64,000 nt of DNA, from positions 463,734-527,733 of the forward strand of contig NZ_LJJC01000004.1 in the NCBI RefSeq assembly GCF_001420715.1, in the 5' to 3' direction. Position 1 is the first letter of the stretch. Every line of letters starts with the position of its first letter. Origin of the DNA: Heyndrickxia shackletonii (lineage in GTDB: Bacteria > Bacillota > Bacilli > Bacillales > Bacillaceae_C). Shown here piece by piece: positions 8,422 to 17,800 of the stretch. The notes below the pieces were generated by a model. That model had not been told where the DNA came from. It saw only the letters and a list, made by a program, of their open reading frames with translations, and made no database searches. A program made the translations under genes and the position numbers.

Positions 8422-9621
8422 ATGTCTAATATGCTGGGAACAAACATTGCTATTGTAGGAGCCGGTTCTGCGGGGATTTCTATTGCCTCCCGTTTATTAA
8501 GGAGTGCTCCTTATCTTAAGGGGAAAGTAATGATCATTGATCCTTCTGAAAAGCATTACTACCAACCATTGTGGACACTAGTCGGCGGGGGAGCAGCGAA
8601 TATTGAAGACTCTATTCGAGAGCAAGAAACATTAATTCCTGATGGAGCAAAATGGGTGAAAGAAGCAGTACAAGAGTTTCTTCCTGATAAAAATATCATC
8701 GTAACTAGTAATGGAACTCAAATACAGTATGAGTATCTTGTTGTTACAGCAGGTCTTCAAATTTACTGGGATAAAGTAAAAGGATTAAAAGAAGCAATCG
8801 GGAAAAATGGTGTGTGCAGTAACTACTCGGTGGACTATGTTCAAAGTACATGGGAGGCTATACAAAATTTCAATGGTGGGACAGCTATTTTTACACAACC
8901 AAGCACACAAGTAAAATGTGGTGGAGCACCGCAAAAAATCATGTATCTAGCAGATGATTACTTCAGAATTTCAGGTGTACGTCATAAATCATCTATTTTG
9001 TTTGCTTGTGGTTTACCGAAGATTTTCGCAGTGAAACGTTATGCAGATACGTTAGAGAAAGTCGTTGAGCGAAAAAACATTGAGGCACAGTATCGAATCG
9101 ACCTCATTGAAATTGACGGACAAAAGAAAAAAGCTACGTTTAAAAATGTCGATACAAATGAAATCATGACAAAGGATTACGATATGATCCATGTCACTCC
9201 GCCAATGGGAGCCCCGCAATTTATTGCCCAAAGTCCGCTTGCAGATGCGGAAGGGTTTGTTGATGTAGATAAATTCACATTAAGACATAATCATTTCCGC
9301 AATATTTTTGCAGCGGGAGATTGTTCCAGTTTACCAACATCAAAAACAGGTGCTGCCATTCGTAAACAAGCTCCTGTTGTGGTAGAGAATCTGCTTGCAG
9401 TTATGAATAGCAAAGAAATGAAAGCTAAATACGATGGATATACATCCTGTCCATTAGTAACCGGTTATAACAAGCTAGTATTAGCAGAATTTGACTATGA
9501 TAAAAATCCACAAGAATCTTTTCCATTCGACCAATCTAAAGAAAGAACGAGTATGTATTTAATGAAGAAGAATTTATTACCGATCATGTACTTTAATGGA
9601 ATGCTTAAAGGTGTAATGTAA
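8422..9621 (+). CDS. sqr: Sulfide:quinone oxidoreductase (type II-like)
   Basis: A 399-residue FAD enzyme that oxidises sulfide to a persulfide or polysulfide and passes the electrons to the quinone pool at the inner face of the membrane. Visible features are the N-terminal dinucleotide fold (IVGAGSAGIS, residues 11-20), HYYQPLWTLVGGG near residues 45-57, and Cys166 in KCGGAP, a redox cysteine position of the type II family. Further cysteines are Cys132 and Cys196, and the second FAD motif is AAGDCS near residue 298. An AAAGGAGG ribosome binding site precedes ATG 8422. It heads a cluster with a DUF1641 gene and a CstB-like persulfide dioxygenase, which fits sulfide detoxification. Confidence 0.9.
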   Translation: MSNMLGTNIAIVGAGSAGISIASRLLRSAPYLKGKVMIIDPSEKHYYQPLWTLVGGGAANIEDSIREQETLIPDGAKWVKEAVQEFLPDKNIIVTSNGTQIQYEYLVVTAGLQIYWDKVKGLKEAIGKNGVCSNYSVDYVQSTWEAIQNFNGGTAIFTQPSTQVKCGGAPQKIMYLADDYFRISGVRHKSSILFACGLPKIFAVKRYADTLEKVVERKNIEAQYRIDLIEIDGQKKKATFKNVDTNEIMTKDYDMIHVTPPMGAPQFIAQSPLADAEGFVDVDKFTLRHNHFRNIFAAGDCSSLPTSKTGAAIRKQAPVVVENLLAVMNSKEMKAKYDGYTSCPLVTGYNKLVLAEFDYDKNPQESFPFDQSKERTSMYLMKKNLLPIMYFNGMLKGVM

Positions 9622-9649
9622 GACAACTTTTAAGAAGAGGGGGAGCATA

Positions 9650-10207
9650 ATGAACATGACGAAAACAGATACGGACTTTGATGTTGTTTTACAAGAGCTA
9701 GAGAAGAGTGAACAAATGGAGTCTCTCTTTTATCTAGTAAAGAAACTTCCTGAGTTTACAGCTGCTATTCAATCGATGGAAGATAAATTATCATTTGTGA
9801 CCAATACCTTAAACGACAAGCATGCGCTAAATAGTCTAGTAAATGATGCTGAAGAAAAGGTAGAAAGCCTACACTTAAATAAAGATCATTTGGAAGCTAT
9901 GGTGACACTTATTCAATTTTTACCCAAGCTCGTCCCGCTCATTAATAAACTTGAAGAATTAACACTTTTTGTCACGAATACACTCGGAGACTCTAAATCA
10001 GTAGATTATTTAATTCGTGGAATAGATGATGTGATACCAATACAAAAAGGGATCGAAATTATGAAGGAAACCAATAACCGTTATCGAGAAAATAAAGATA
10101 CAGGTCAAATATCTATCCTGCGCATGTATCGATTACTAAAAGATCCTACTATTCAAAAAGGATTTAAGTATTTTGAAACGTTATTGGAGGTTATTAACAA
10201 AAAGTAG
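9650..10207 (+). CDS. DUF1641 domain protein
   Basis: A 185-residue, largely helical soluble protein with two similar halves: KKLPEFTAAIQSMEDKL / LSFVTNTLND and QFLPKLVPLINKLEELTLFVTNTLGD. This matches DUF1641, a family often encoded next to sulfide:quinone oxidoreductase or formate dehydrogenase genes. It starts 28 bases after the sqr stop with an AGAGGGGG ribosome binding site, so it is co-transcribed. It may help the membrane-associated oxidoreductase assemble or interact; this is inference from position only. Confidence 0.8.
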   Translation: MNMTKTDTDFDVVLQELEKSEQMESLFYLVKKLPEFTAAIQSMEDKLSFVTNTLNDKHALNSLVNDAEEKVESLHLNKDHLEAMVTLIQFLPKLVPLINKLEELTLFVTNTLGDSKSVDYLIRGIDDVIPIQKGIEIMKETNNRYRENKDTGQISILRMYRLLKDPTIQKGFKYFETLLEVINKK

Positions 10208-10306
10208 TTACTGAGGACTTGAGCTTCCTTTTTCGAGGTCCAAAAAAATCAATATTCAATATTGTTATTTACCAAGTTCTGTAAAAGTAAATAGGGGGAA
10301 TTGAAA

Positions 10307-11713
10307 ATGTTCTTTCGTTCTTTTTTCGATGAAAATTTAGCGCATATGTCTTACTTAGTGGGCTGTCAGCGCACCGGAGAAGCGATTATTATTGATCCTG
10401 CTCGTAATCTGCAATTGTATAAAGAAACAGCCGAAAAAGAAGGGCTTGAAATTATCGCTGCAACAGAGACCCATATTCATGCTGACTTTGTATCAGGCTC
10501 AAGGGAGGCGGCGAAACAGCTCGGAGCAACATTGTATTTATCAGATGAAGGCGATGAAAACTGGAAATATCAATATCTTGATGAAGTCAATTATGTTCTT
10601 CTCAAAGATGGCAGTACATTTACGATTGGATTGGTAGAATTTCAAGTGATGCATACACCTGGGCATACCCCAGAAAGTATTTCTTTCGTACTGACAGATA
10701 AAGGCAGCGGATCTACCAAGCCAATGGGAATCTTCTCAGGAGATTTCGTTTTTGTAGGCGATATTGGCCGTCCGGATTTACTTGAAAAAGCGGCAGGTGT
10801 TAAAGGGACGGCTAGTTTAGGAGCTAGACAAATGTTCCATTTCTTGAAGAAGTTCAAATCACTTCCGGATTATTTGCAAGTGTGGCCGGCTCATGGAGCG
10901 GGCAGTGCCTGTGGGAAAGCATTAGGCGCCGTTCCCGTTTCTACTGTAGGGTATGAAAAATTAAATAACTGGGCGTTGAAAATAGAAGATGAAGAGGAAT
11001 TTGTTACTACCTTACTTACCGGGCAACCAGAGCCTCCTGCTTATTTTGCAATGATGAAAAAAGTAAATAAACTTGGTCCAGATTATTTGAATGATGGTCC
11101 AATTAAAACTTTATCAAGCGTCGAGGAATTAGAACGATTCAGTTCTGAAACGGTTATTTTAGACACACGCTCAGCGAAAGACTTTGCGGCATCTCATTTT
11201 AAGGGAGCAATAAATATCCCTTTCGATAAATCCATAACTAATTGGGCTGGTTGGCTAATAGGTTATGATCAAAACATCGTGCTTATTACACCGGAGAAAG
11301 ATCTAGATTCGATCCGAAAAGCCTTAGCATCGATAGGTTTAGATAAAATTGTTGCTAGAGTAGAACCAGCTATTGCTCTCGAAGATACATCGAATCTTGA
11401 AAACTATCGTGAAATAGATGTTCATCAGCTTCAAAAGTTGTTAAATGATGACCAATATCACCTTATTGATGTTCGGAATCAATCAGAATGGGATGATGGA
11501 AGAATCGAGTCAGCACAACATATAATGCTTGGAACATTAAAGAACCGTTTAAACGAAATTCCAGCTGGAAAAAAATATATTGTTCAATGCCGGTCCGGTG
11601 CTCGCTCCGCTATTGCCGCCAGTATTCTTCAAGCAAATGGATTGCATGATGTCTATAATTTAAAAGGTGGCTATATAGCTTGGAAGAAAGAAAATTTACC
11701 TATATTAAAATAA
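10307..11713 (+). CDS. cstB: CstB-like persulfide dioxygenase with rhodanese domains
   Basis: A 468-residue multidomain enzyme. Residues 1-265 are a metallo-beta-lactamase fold of the ETHE1 persulfide dioxygenase type: THIHAD (His56, His58, Asp60), PGH with His120, Asp146 and PAH with His196. Residues about 270-365 form a rhodanese-like fold with no active-site cysteine (pseudo-rhodanese). Residues 370-468 are a full rhodanese with Cys428 in QCRSGARS. This order is that of Staphylococcus aureus CstB, which turns persulfide from SQR into sulfite and thiosulfate using Fe(II) and O2. ATG 10307 is chosen over TTG 10301 because AGGGGG lies eight bases upstream. A terminator follows. Confidence 0.88.
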   Translation: MFFRSFFDENLAHMSYLVGCQRTGEAIIIDPARNLQLYKETAEKEGLEIIAATETHIHADFVSGSREAAKQLGATLYLSDEGDENWKYQYLDEVNYVLLKDGSTFTIGLVEFQVMHTPGHTPESISFVLTDKGSGSTKPMGIFSGDFVFVGDIGRPDLLEKAAGVKGTASLGARQMFHFLKKFKSLPDYLQVWPAHGAGSACGKALGAVPVSTVGYEKLNNWALKIEDEEEFVTTLLTGQPEPPAYFAMMKKVNKLGPDYLNDGPIKTLSSVEELERFSSETVILDTRSAKDFAASHFKGAINIPFDKSITNWAGWLIGYDQNIVLITPEKDLDSIRKALASIGLDKIVARVEPAIALEDTSNLENYREIDVHQLQKLLNDDQYHLIDVRNQSEWDDGRIESAQHIMLGTLKNRLNEIPAGKKYIVQCRSGARSAIAASILQANGLHDVYNLKGGYIAWKKENLPILK

Positions 11714-11721
11714 CGATAGTT

Positions 11722-11760
11722 AAACCTTAGCCGAACATATCGAATGGCTAGGGTTTTTAA
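11722..11760 (+). terminator. Intrinsic terminator of the sqr-cstB operon
   Basis: AAACCTTAGCC pairs with GGCTAGGGTTT across a 12-base loop, ending in a T run. Confidence 0.7.
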
Positions 11761-11887
11761 TTCCTTTTAATGATATATATGTGTACAAAGACTCATATCT
11801 ACTAAAAAAAGTAAGTCTCTGCTCATATTGTTTTTCTAAGTTTCTTCTGTGCATAGTAGAAACAGATATTTAATTTTGGAGAGATTT

Positions 11888-12937
11888 ATGGTGAAACAAG
11901 ATATCGAAAAACTTTTCTTAACGAATATTTTTTATTATATACAAGACGGGATTATCGTGATGACACAATCCAGAGAAATTGTAAAAATGAATCCAGCTGC
12001 GGAAAGACTTTCTGGATGGAAAATAGGAGATAAAGTTCCTTATTGTTCTTTTTGTCAGCAAAGAAAATTATGTGATGGCGAGGAAAGATGTTATTTAATC
12101 TCGCGAGAAGAGGTTCCTTATTTCTTATCTGAAATGCCTACCTATCATGGGAATATGATAGACGTTGAAATGAGTACAGCGTTAATTTTTGAAGATGATG
12201 AGTCGAAAGAAAAATATTATCTCCTCGTCCTTCGTGACCAAGCACTGAAGAAAAATGAAGAAGAAGCACGTATATCTAAATTAATGCTGAAAAGGCTTAC
12301 TGAGGCTAAGGAAATGGAGCATAAACGTCTTGCGCAAGAATTACATGACGGTGTCGGACAATCACTGTTTAGTATTGCGATCGCACTAGATAACGTTATT
12401 ACGAGAGTTCAAGATATAAAACTACATGAATATATAAATGAAGTTCGTGCTGAATTAGGAAAAGTAATGGAAGATGTAAAATCATACTCGCAACAATTAA
12501 GGCCTAAAAGTCTTGATGAATTAGGTTTAATTCCTACTATTATATCTCTCATACAATCTTCAGAGAAAAAAATGTCCGGTTCAACTTTTCATTTTTCCTA
12601 CAATTTCAACGAGCGACTGCATCCTTTGTTAGAGATCAATTTATATCGAGTAATCCAAGAAGCCCTTCATAATATTATGAAATATTCACATGCGACCGAA
12701 GTGAATATTAAAGTCGAGAAAAAAGCAGACACTATTTTTATTTCCATAATCGATAATGGTGTAGGCTTTCAGCTTGATGAGAAGAAAGAAGGGCTGGGTT
12801 TAAAGCATATGCAAGAACGCATCTCTCAAATTCAAGGCACCATGGTCATCCATTCAGATCTTAATCATGGTACAGCAATAACAATGAATGTACCGATGAA
12901 TATGGAGGTAGAGGATGAGAGTTTTAATCGTGGATGA
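11888..12937 (+). CDS. NarL-type sensor histidine kinase with four-cysteine PAS region
   Basis: A 349-residue cytoplasmic kinase with no membrane segment. Residues 10-120 form a PAS-like sensor domain containing Cys53-X2-Cys56-X5-Cys62-X5-Cys68. A HisKA_3 dimerisation domain follows, with the phospho-accepting His153 in AQELHDGVGQSL. The C-terminal HATPase domain ends the protein (NLYRVIQEALHN, DNGVGF, GLGLKHMQERI). ATG 11888 or GTG 11891 may be the start, both after GGAGAG. The response regulator gene overlaps its end by 23 bases. The cysteine cluster recalls the Fe-S oxygen sensor NreB, though spacing differs. Being next to the sulfide oxidation genes, it may sense sulfide, persulfide or oxygen; this is inference. 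Confidence 0.85.
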   Translation: MVKQDIEKLFLTNIFYYIQDGIIVMTQSREIVKMNPAAERLSGWKIGDKVPYCSFCQQRKLCDGEERCYLISREEVPYFLSEMPTYHGNMIDVEMSTALIFEDDESKEKYYLLVLRDQALKKNEEEARISKLMLKRLTEAKEMEHKRLAQELHDGVGQSLFSIAIALDNVITRVQDIKLHEYINEVRAELGKVMEDVKSYSQQLRPKSLDELGLIPTIISLIQSSEKKMSGSTFHFSYNFNERLHPLLEINLYRVIQEALHNIMKYSHATEVNIKVEKKADTIFISIIDNGVGFQLDEKKEGLGLKHMQERISQIQGTMVIHSDLNHGTAITMNVPMNMEVEDESFNRG

Positions 12938-13547
12938 CCATATTTTAATCAGAAAAGGGATTAAACTTCTTCTTGAATATTACATCGATATAAAAGAAAT
13001 TATTGAAGCCGGAAACGGATCTGAAGCAATCAGTCTGGCTATCAAGCATCAGCCCGATATTATTTTGATGGATCTTTCCATGCCGGATGGGTTAGACGGT
13101 TTTACGGCATCAAAAACCATTTTATCAGAAGTAAAGGATACAAAAATTATTTTATTAACGATGCATGATGAAGAAATATATGTTAGAAAGGCAATCCAAT
13201 ATCAGATTCATGGATATTTATTGAAGAACAGTGAGGCGAATGAATTACATGATGCAATCCAAGCTGTGCTCAATGGGAAACGATTCTATAAAACAAAAAT
13301 TCCAGATGAACAGCTGAAACGGTTAATGATGGCAGAAGTACCTCAGTCTGTTTTAACACAGCGGGAGCAGGAGGTTGTTCGATTAACATCTTTAGGATTT
13401 ACCAATGTCCAGACTGGACAACAGCTAGGCATTAGTCCGAAAACGGTAGAAAATCATAAATCAAATATCATGCAAAAACTCAGTTTAAAAGACAAGCATG
13501 AATTTATGAAATATGCCCTAAAAAATAACCTTGTCGACTTATTTTAG
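12915..13547 (+). CDS. NarL/LuxR-family response regulator
   Basis: A 210-residue regulator. Residues 1-120 are the receiver domain with acidic residues DD at 7-8, phospho-acceptor Asp53 (LMDLSMPD), Thr near 82 and Lys near 104. Residues 145-205 are a LuxR-type helix-turn-helix (LTQREQEVVRLTSLG, then ISPKTVENHKSNIMQKL). It is coupled to the upstream kinase by a 23-base overlap and should be its partner. Likely targets are the adjacent sqr-cstB operon, but no operator was identified. Confidence 0.9.
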   Translation: MRVLIVDDHILIRKGIKLLLEYYIDIKEIIEAGNGSEAISLAIKHQPDIILMDLSMPDGLDGFTASKTILSEVKDTKIILLTMHDEEIYVRKAIQYQIHGYLLKNSEANELHDAIQAVLNGKRFYKTKIPDEQLKRLMMAEVPQSVLTQREQEVVRLTSLGFTNVQTGQQLGISPKTVENHKSNIMQKLSLKDKHEFMKYALKNNLVDLF

Positions 13548-13704
13548 AGTTAAGGGGCTATTCTTGTCTCTTATTCGTATACCTTCATTTTATTCAACAA
13601 AAATTGCTCTCGCATAAAATACACATGACAAAATAAAACCCATTGATCGTGTAGTCTCTAAGCTATATTTTGGAAGGAAGGTTTTGTTCATTAAAAAAAG
13701 ATTG

Positions 13705-13734
13705 TTGACTTATCATCTTGAACAAATATATAAT
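13705..13734 (+). promoter_or_regulatory. SigA promoter of the aromatic operon
   Basis: TTGACT (13705-13710) and TATAAT (13729-13734) are separated by 18 bases. Transcription would start near 13741, just ahead of the first T-box leader. Confidence 0.7.
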
Positions 13735-13760
13735 GTGAAAAATAATAATTATTCGTTCGG

Positions 13761-14008
13761 CATTGAAAGGAACATGAGTAGTGTGTGATCTCCCTGTTCA
13801 AGAGAGCTGATGGCGGTGCAAATCAGTACAAAGATCAACATGAATTACAGTCCTGGAGCTTCTTTTTCGTAGCAAAGAGTCGTCTTTGTGAAGGGAAAGA
13901 CGGTCATATGATCGTTAACAAAATCGAGAGGTGAACAAGACTGTTCACAACTAGGGTGGTACCGCGACAAGTTCGTCCCTACTGGAAAACCAGTAGGGAC
14001 TTTTTTAT
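13761..14008 (+). promoter_or_regulatory. T-box riboswitch 1, tyrosine specifier
   Basis: A full T-box leader. Stem I carries the specifier loop GAA-T-TAC-A near 13843-13850, giving a UAC (Tyr) specifier by comparison with the GAA-N-codon-A pattern of glyQS. The T-box bulge AGGGTGGTACCGCG lies at 13953-13966. The terminator GTCCCTACTGG-AAAA-CCAGTAGGGAC followed by T residues spans 13975-14006. Uncharged tRNA-Tyr would stabilise the antiterminator and let transcription proceed. A second, nearly identical copy follows at once. Confidence 0.92.
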
Positions 14009-14030
14009 TATCAAAATTTAATAAGATGCA

Positions 14031-14286
14031 AGGCAATGAAAGGAAACAAGTAGTGGATGATCTCCCTGTATTCAGAGAGCTGATGGCGGTGCAAATCAGT
14101 GCAAAGATCAACATGAATTACAATCCTGGAGCTTCTTTTTCGTAGCAAGGAGAAATCTTTGTGAAGGGAAAGACGGTCATATGATCGTTAACAAAATCGA
14201 GAGGTGAACAAGTTAGTTGTTCACAACTAGGGTGGTACCGCGAGAAGTTTCGTCCCTACTGGAAAACCAGTAGGGGCTTTTTTTTA
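14031..14286 (+). promoter_or_regulatory. T-box riboswitch 2, tyrosine specifier
   Basis: A second complete T-box, nearly identical to the first and in the same orientation. It again has a TAC specifier in ATGAATTACA, the T-box sequence AGGGTGGTACCGCG at 14230-14243, and a terminator hairpin at about 14253-14286. With both in series, transcription must pass two tRNA-Tyr checks before the aromatic genes, giving a steeper response to tyrosine starvation. Confidence 0.92.
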
Positions 14287-14396
14287 ACCGTCCAAACAAA
14301 TTTAAAGGAGTTGATGCTTTGTTTAGAAATAATGCTTAGGGGAAACTTCACAAAAAAATTCACGAATTTAATCATAAATATTCAGGAGGAATAAAG

Positions 14397-15473
14397 ATGA
14401 CAACCAATAAATTAACGCAATTACGAAACAAAATTGATGAGATTAACTTAGAGATATTACATTTATTGAACGAAAGAGCTGAAGTCGTCCACGAAATTGG
14501 AGAAGAGAAGAAAAAACAAGGAGTTAATCGTTTTGATCCTGTTCGTGAACGAGAATCACTTGATTTAATTATTAAACATCACCACGGACATTTTAAAACA
14601 TCAACTATTCAACATATTTTTAAAGAAATATTTAAAGCAAGCTTAGAGCTTCAAGAAGACGATAGTCGGAAAGTATTGCTAGTGTCGCGGAAGGCGCATC
14701 CTGAAAATACCATTGTCGACATTAATGGGGAAACGTTCGGTGATGGAAAACAAAGATTTATTATGGGACCATGTGCGGTTGAAAGCTATGAACAAGTAAG
14801 AGAGGTTGCCGTTGCTATGAAAGAGCAAGGCTTAAGCATCATGCGCGGCGGCGCATTTAAGCCACGGACATCACCTTATGACTTCCAAGGCTTAGGGGTA
14901 GAAGGCCTGAAGATTTTAAGAGAAGTCGGAAATGAATTGGGGATGTCGATTGTTAGTGAAATTGTTTCCCCTAATGATGTAGAGCTTGCACTAGACTACG
15001 TAGATGTTATTCAAGTTGGGGCTCGCAATATGCAAAACTTCGATTTACTGAAAACAGTCGGGAAAGTAAATAAACCAATTCTTTTAAAACGGGGACTTTC
15101 TGCCACGATTGAAGAGTTCATCCATGCAGCGGAGTACATCATTTCACAAGGTAATAATCAAATCATTTTATGTGAGCGCGGGATTCGCACTTATGAAAAA
15201 GCGACAAGAAATACGTTGGATATTTCGGCCGTGCCGATTTTGAAAAAAGAAACTCATCTCCCAGTGGTAGTTGATGTGACACATTCGACAGGAAGACGAG
15301 ATTTACTGCTACCAACAGCGAAAGCAGCGATGGCCATTGGTGCTGATGCAATTATGGCGGAAGTACATCCGGACCCAGCAGTTGCACTATCAGATTCTGC
15401 ACAGCAAATGGATATTCCGCAGTTTCATAAGTTTATTCAGCAATTAAAAACGTTGCAAGAAAAGTTAGCGTAA
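14397..15473 (+). CDS. aroF: Bifunctional DAHP synthase / chorismate mutase
   Basis: A 358-residue enzyme, the same length as B. subtilis AroA(G). Residues 1-90 are an AroQ-type chorismate mutase ([23 protein letters not shown]). Residues about 100-358 are the DAHP synthase domain ([47 protein letters not shown]). It commits phosphoenolpyruvate and erythrose 4-phosphate to the shikimate pathway, and the mutase domain also serves as allosteric sensor in this family. The start has CAGGAGGA eight bases upstream. It is the first gene after the two tyrosine T-boxes. The gene is called aroA in B. subtilis. Confidence 0.95.
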   Translation: MTTNKLTQLRNKIDEINLEILHLLNERAEVVHEIGEEKKKQGVNRFDPVRERESLDLIIKHHHGHFKTSTIQHIFKEIFKASLELQEDDSRKVLLVSRKAHPENTIVDINGETFGDGKQRFIMGPCAVESYEQVREVAVAMKEQGLSIMRGGAFKPRTSPYDFQGLGVEGLKILREVGNELGMSIVSEIVSPNDVELALDYVDVIQVGARNMQNFDLLKTVGKVNKPILLKRGLSATIEEFIHAAEYIISQGNNQIILCERGIRTYEKATRNTLDISAVPILKKETHLPVVVDVTHSTGRRDLLLPTAKAAMAIGADAIMAEVHPDPAVALSDSAQQMDIPQFHKFIQQLKTLQEKLA

Positions 15474-15542
15474 GAGCATTTTTATAAAAAATAGAATAAT
15501 AGATCCCTGTGGTTCAGCAGGGGTCAAAGGAGGATGTCAACA

Positions 15543-16715
15543 ATGAGACATATTACAGCAGGTGAATCACATGGTCCGCAGCTGACAACGATTATCGAGG
15601 GGTTACCCGCGGGGATGCCTTTAACTGCAGAGGATATTAATAAGGAACTTGCCAGCCGTCAAAAAGGCTATGGACGCGGAAGAAGAATGCAAATTGAAAC
15701 CGATATGGTAAATATCACTGGAGGTGTTCGCCATGGCCTTACATTAGGATCACCGTTATCCCTTGTCGTTGAAAATAATGATTGGAAGCATTGGACTAAA
15801 ATTATGGGGATTGAACCATTGGATCTGGAAAATCAAGAAGAAGTGAAACGAAAGGTAACGAGGCCAAGGCCAGGTCACGCTGATTTAGTTGGTGGAATGA
15901 AGTACGGGCATCGCGATATGAGAAATGTTCTAGAGAGATCCTCAGCCCGTGAGACAACGGTAAGGGTTGCAGCTGGGGCAGTTGCTAAAAAGCTCCTTTC
16001 AATGCTTGGGATTGAAGTTGCCGGACATGTTTTAGAAATTGGCGGAGTGAGAGCAAACCCACCAAAATACGAGAGTATTCAAGAATTACAGCATAAAACC
16101 GAAGATTCTCCTGTTCGCTGTTTTGATGAAAAAGTGGAAAAACAGATGATGGAGGCCATTGATCAGGCAAAAGCAAAAGGAGATTCGATTGGCGGTATTG
16201 TCGAAGTGATTGTGGAAGGCATGCCGATTGGCGTAGGGAGTTATGTTCACTATGATCGGAAGCTGGATGCAAAAATTGCTCAAGCAATGTTAAGTATAAA
16301 TGCTTTTAAGGGTGTAGAGTTTGGCTTAGGCTTTGAGATGGCGAGAATGCCGGGCAGTGAAGTGCATGATGAAATTATCTGGAATGAGGATGAAGGATAT
16401 GTTCGTTCAACTAATAGATTAGGAGGTTTTGAAGGCGGAATGACGACAGGTATGCCGATCGTTGTGAGAGGGGTAATGAAGCCAATTCCTACCTTATATA
16501 AACCGTTGAAAAGCGTTGATATTGATACAAAAGAGCCTTTTACAGCAAGTATCGAACGCTCCGATAGCTGTGCCGTTCCAGCTGCAAGTGTCGTGGCAGA
16601 AGCAGTTGTCGCATGGGAGCTGGCAGCCGCTATAACCGAGCAATTTAGCAGTGATCGTTTTGAGCTATTGAAGCAATCCATTGAAGAGCACAGAGTATAT
16701 ACTAGGGGATTTTAA
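15543..16715 (+). CDS. aroC: Chorismate synthase
   Basis: A 390-residue enzyme that converts EPSP to chorismate using reduced FMN. Family hallmarks are the N-terminal [54 protein letters not shown] near residues 105-145, and the Arg/Ser-rich [14 protein letters not shown] near residue 340. ATG 15543 is chosen over ATG 15534 because the AAAGGAGG at 15526-15533 is then at a proper distance and the family begins here. The gene is aroF in B. subtilis. It is followed two bases later by aroB. Confidence 0.95.
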   Translation: MRHITAGESHGPQLTTIIEGLPAGMPLTAEDINKELASRQKGYGRGRRMQIETDMVNITGGVRHGLTLGSPLSLVVENNDWKHWTKIMGIEPLDLENQEEVKRKVTRPRPGHADLVGGMKYGHRDMRNVLERSSARETTVRVAAGAVAKKLLSMLGIEVAGHVLEIGGVRANPPKYESIQELQHKTEDSPVRCFDEKVEKQMMEAIDQAKAKGDSIGGIVEVIVEGMPIGVGSYVHYDRKLDAKIAQAMLSINAFKGVEFGLGFEMARMPGSEVHDEIIWNEDEGYVRSTNRLGGFEGGMTTGMPIVVRGVMKPIPTLYKPLKSVDIDTKEPFTASIERSDSCAVPAASVVAEAVVAWELAAAITEQFSSDRFELLKQSIEEHRVYTRGF

Positions 16716-16716
16716 C

Positions 16717-17793
16717 ATGGACGTCATTCATGTTTTGACCTCATCGAAAAACTATCCTGTTTATTTAGGCAGTGACATCCTCGAGAATTTAAAGGATCAT
16801 TTAACCGGATATTCAAAGCTATGGATCGTCACCAATACGGATTTGAAGGAACGGCATTTAGACACAATTACGAACCATCTTCCTAATATTGAAACCCATA
16901 TTTATATAGCACCCAATGGTGAAAAGGCGAAAACATTTGAGATTTATCAAGATTGTATTTCATTTGGAATGAATCATGGGATGGACCGTCATTCGGTTGT
17001 TTTAGCTTTTGGCGGCGGGGCCATTGGCGATTTAGCAGGGTTTGTAGCCGCCTCTTATATGAGGGGAATTGCCTTTATACAGATTCCTACCACCATTTTA
17101 GCCCATGACAGTGCGGTCGGAGGCAAGGTAGGGATTAATCATCCACTGGGAAAAAATATGGTTGGCGCCTTTAAGCAGCCTGAACTAGTTATCTATGATA
17201 CTCAATTTTTAGCAACATTATCAATTCGAGAGAAAAGAAGTGGGTTTGCGGAAATCATTAAGCATGCCTTCATTTCAGATCCACAATTTTTACAAGAATT
17301 GATGAACGAAACAAAATCTCTCGAAGATCTAGCCGCAATTCCTTTACAAAAATTTTTGAAAAAAGGCATTGAAACCAAGGCAAATATCGTGAAACAGGAT
17401 GAAACGGAAAACGATATTCGCGCCTATTTAAATTTCGGTCATACACTTGGCCATGCCTTGGAAGCGGCAGCGGGATTTGGAGAATTAACTCATGGTGAAG
17501 CTGTTATGATGGGAATCGTTTATGCTTTGAACCTAAGTAAGCAAATCTATCCATTTGCTTTCCCTTATGAAAGCTTTATCAGTTGGCTAGAGGGATTGGG
17601 GTATAGGTGGAAAATTCCTGCAAATTGTACATTTGAGTCCATTCTGGAATGGATGGTTCGAGATAAAAAATCTGTTGGAAATGAACCTGTATTTGTTTTG
17701 CTGCAGGATATAGGAAGACCCATTAGGCAAAAAGTTAATCAGGAGTTACTCCGAAAGACTTTATTAGATTTACAAGATAAGAAGAAGGAGTGA
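16717..17793 (+). CDS. aroB: 3-dehydroquinate synthase
   Basis: A 358-residue NAD- and metal-dependent enzyme of the second shikimate step. The nucleotide-binding motif FGGGAIGDLAGFVAA lies near residue 95, PTTILAHDSAVGGKVGINH near residue 125, and the metal ligands are in HGEAV and FGHTLGHALE. ATG 16717 is chosen over an in-frame start inside aroC because AGGGG lies eight bases upstream. The gap to aroC is two bases. Confidence 0.95.
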   Translation: MDVIHVLTSSKNYPVYLGSDILENLKDHLTGYSKLWIVTNTDLKERHLDTITNHLPNIETHIYIAPNGEKAKTFEIYQDCISFGMNHGMDRHSVVLAFGGGAIGDLAGFVAASYMRGIAFIQIPTTILAHDSAVGGKVGINHPLGKNMVGAFKQPELVIYDTQFLATLSIREKRSGFAEIIKHAFISDPQFLQELMNETKSLEDLAAIPLQKFLKKGIETKANIVKQDETENDIRAYLNFGHTLGHALEAAAGFGELTHGEAVMMGIVYALNLSKQIYPFAFPYESFISWLEGLGYRWKIPANCTFESILEWMVRDKKSVGNEPVFVLLQDIGRPIRQKVNQELLRKTLLDLQDKKKE

Positions 17794-17800
17794 ATTCAAA

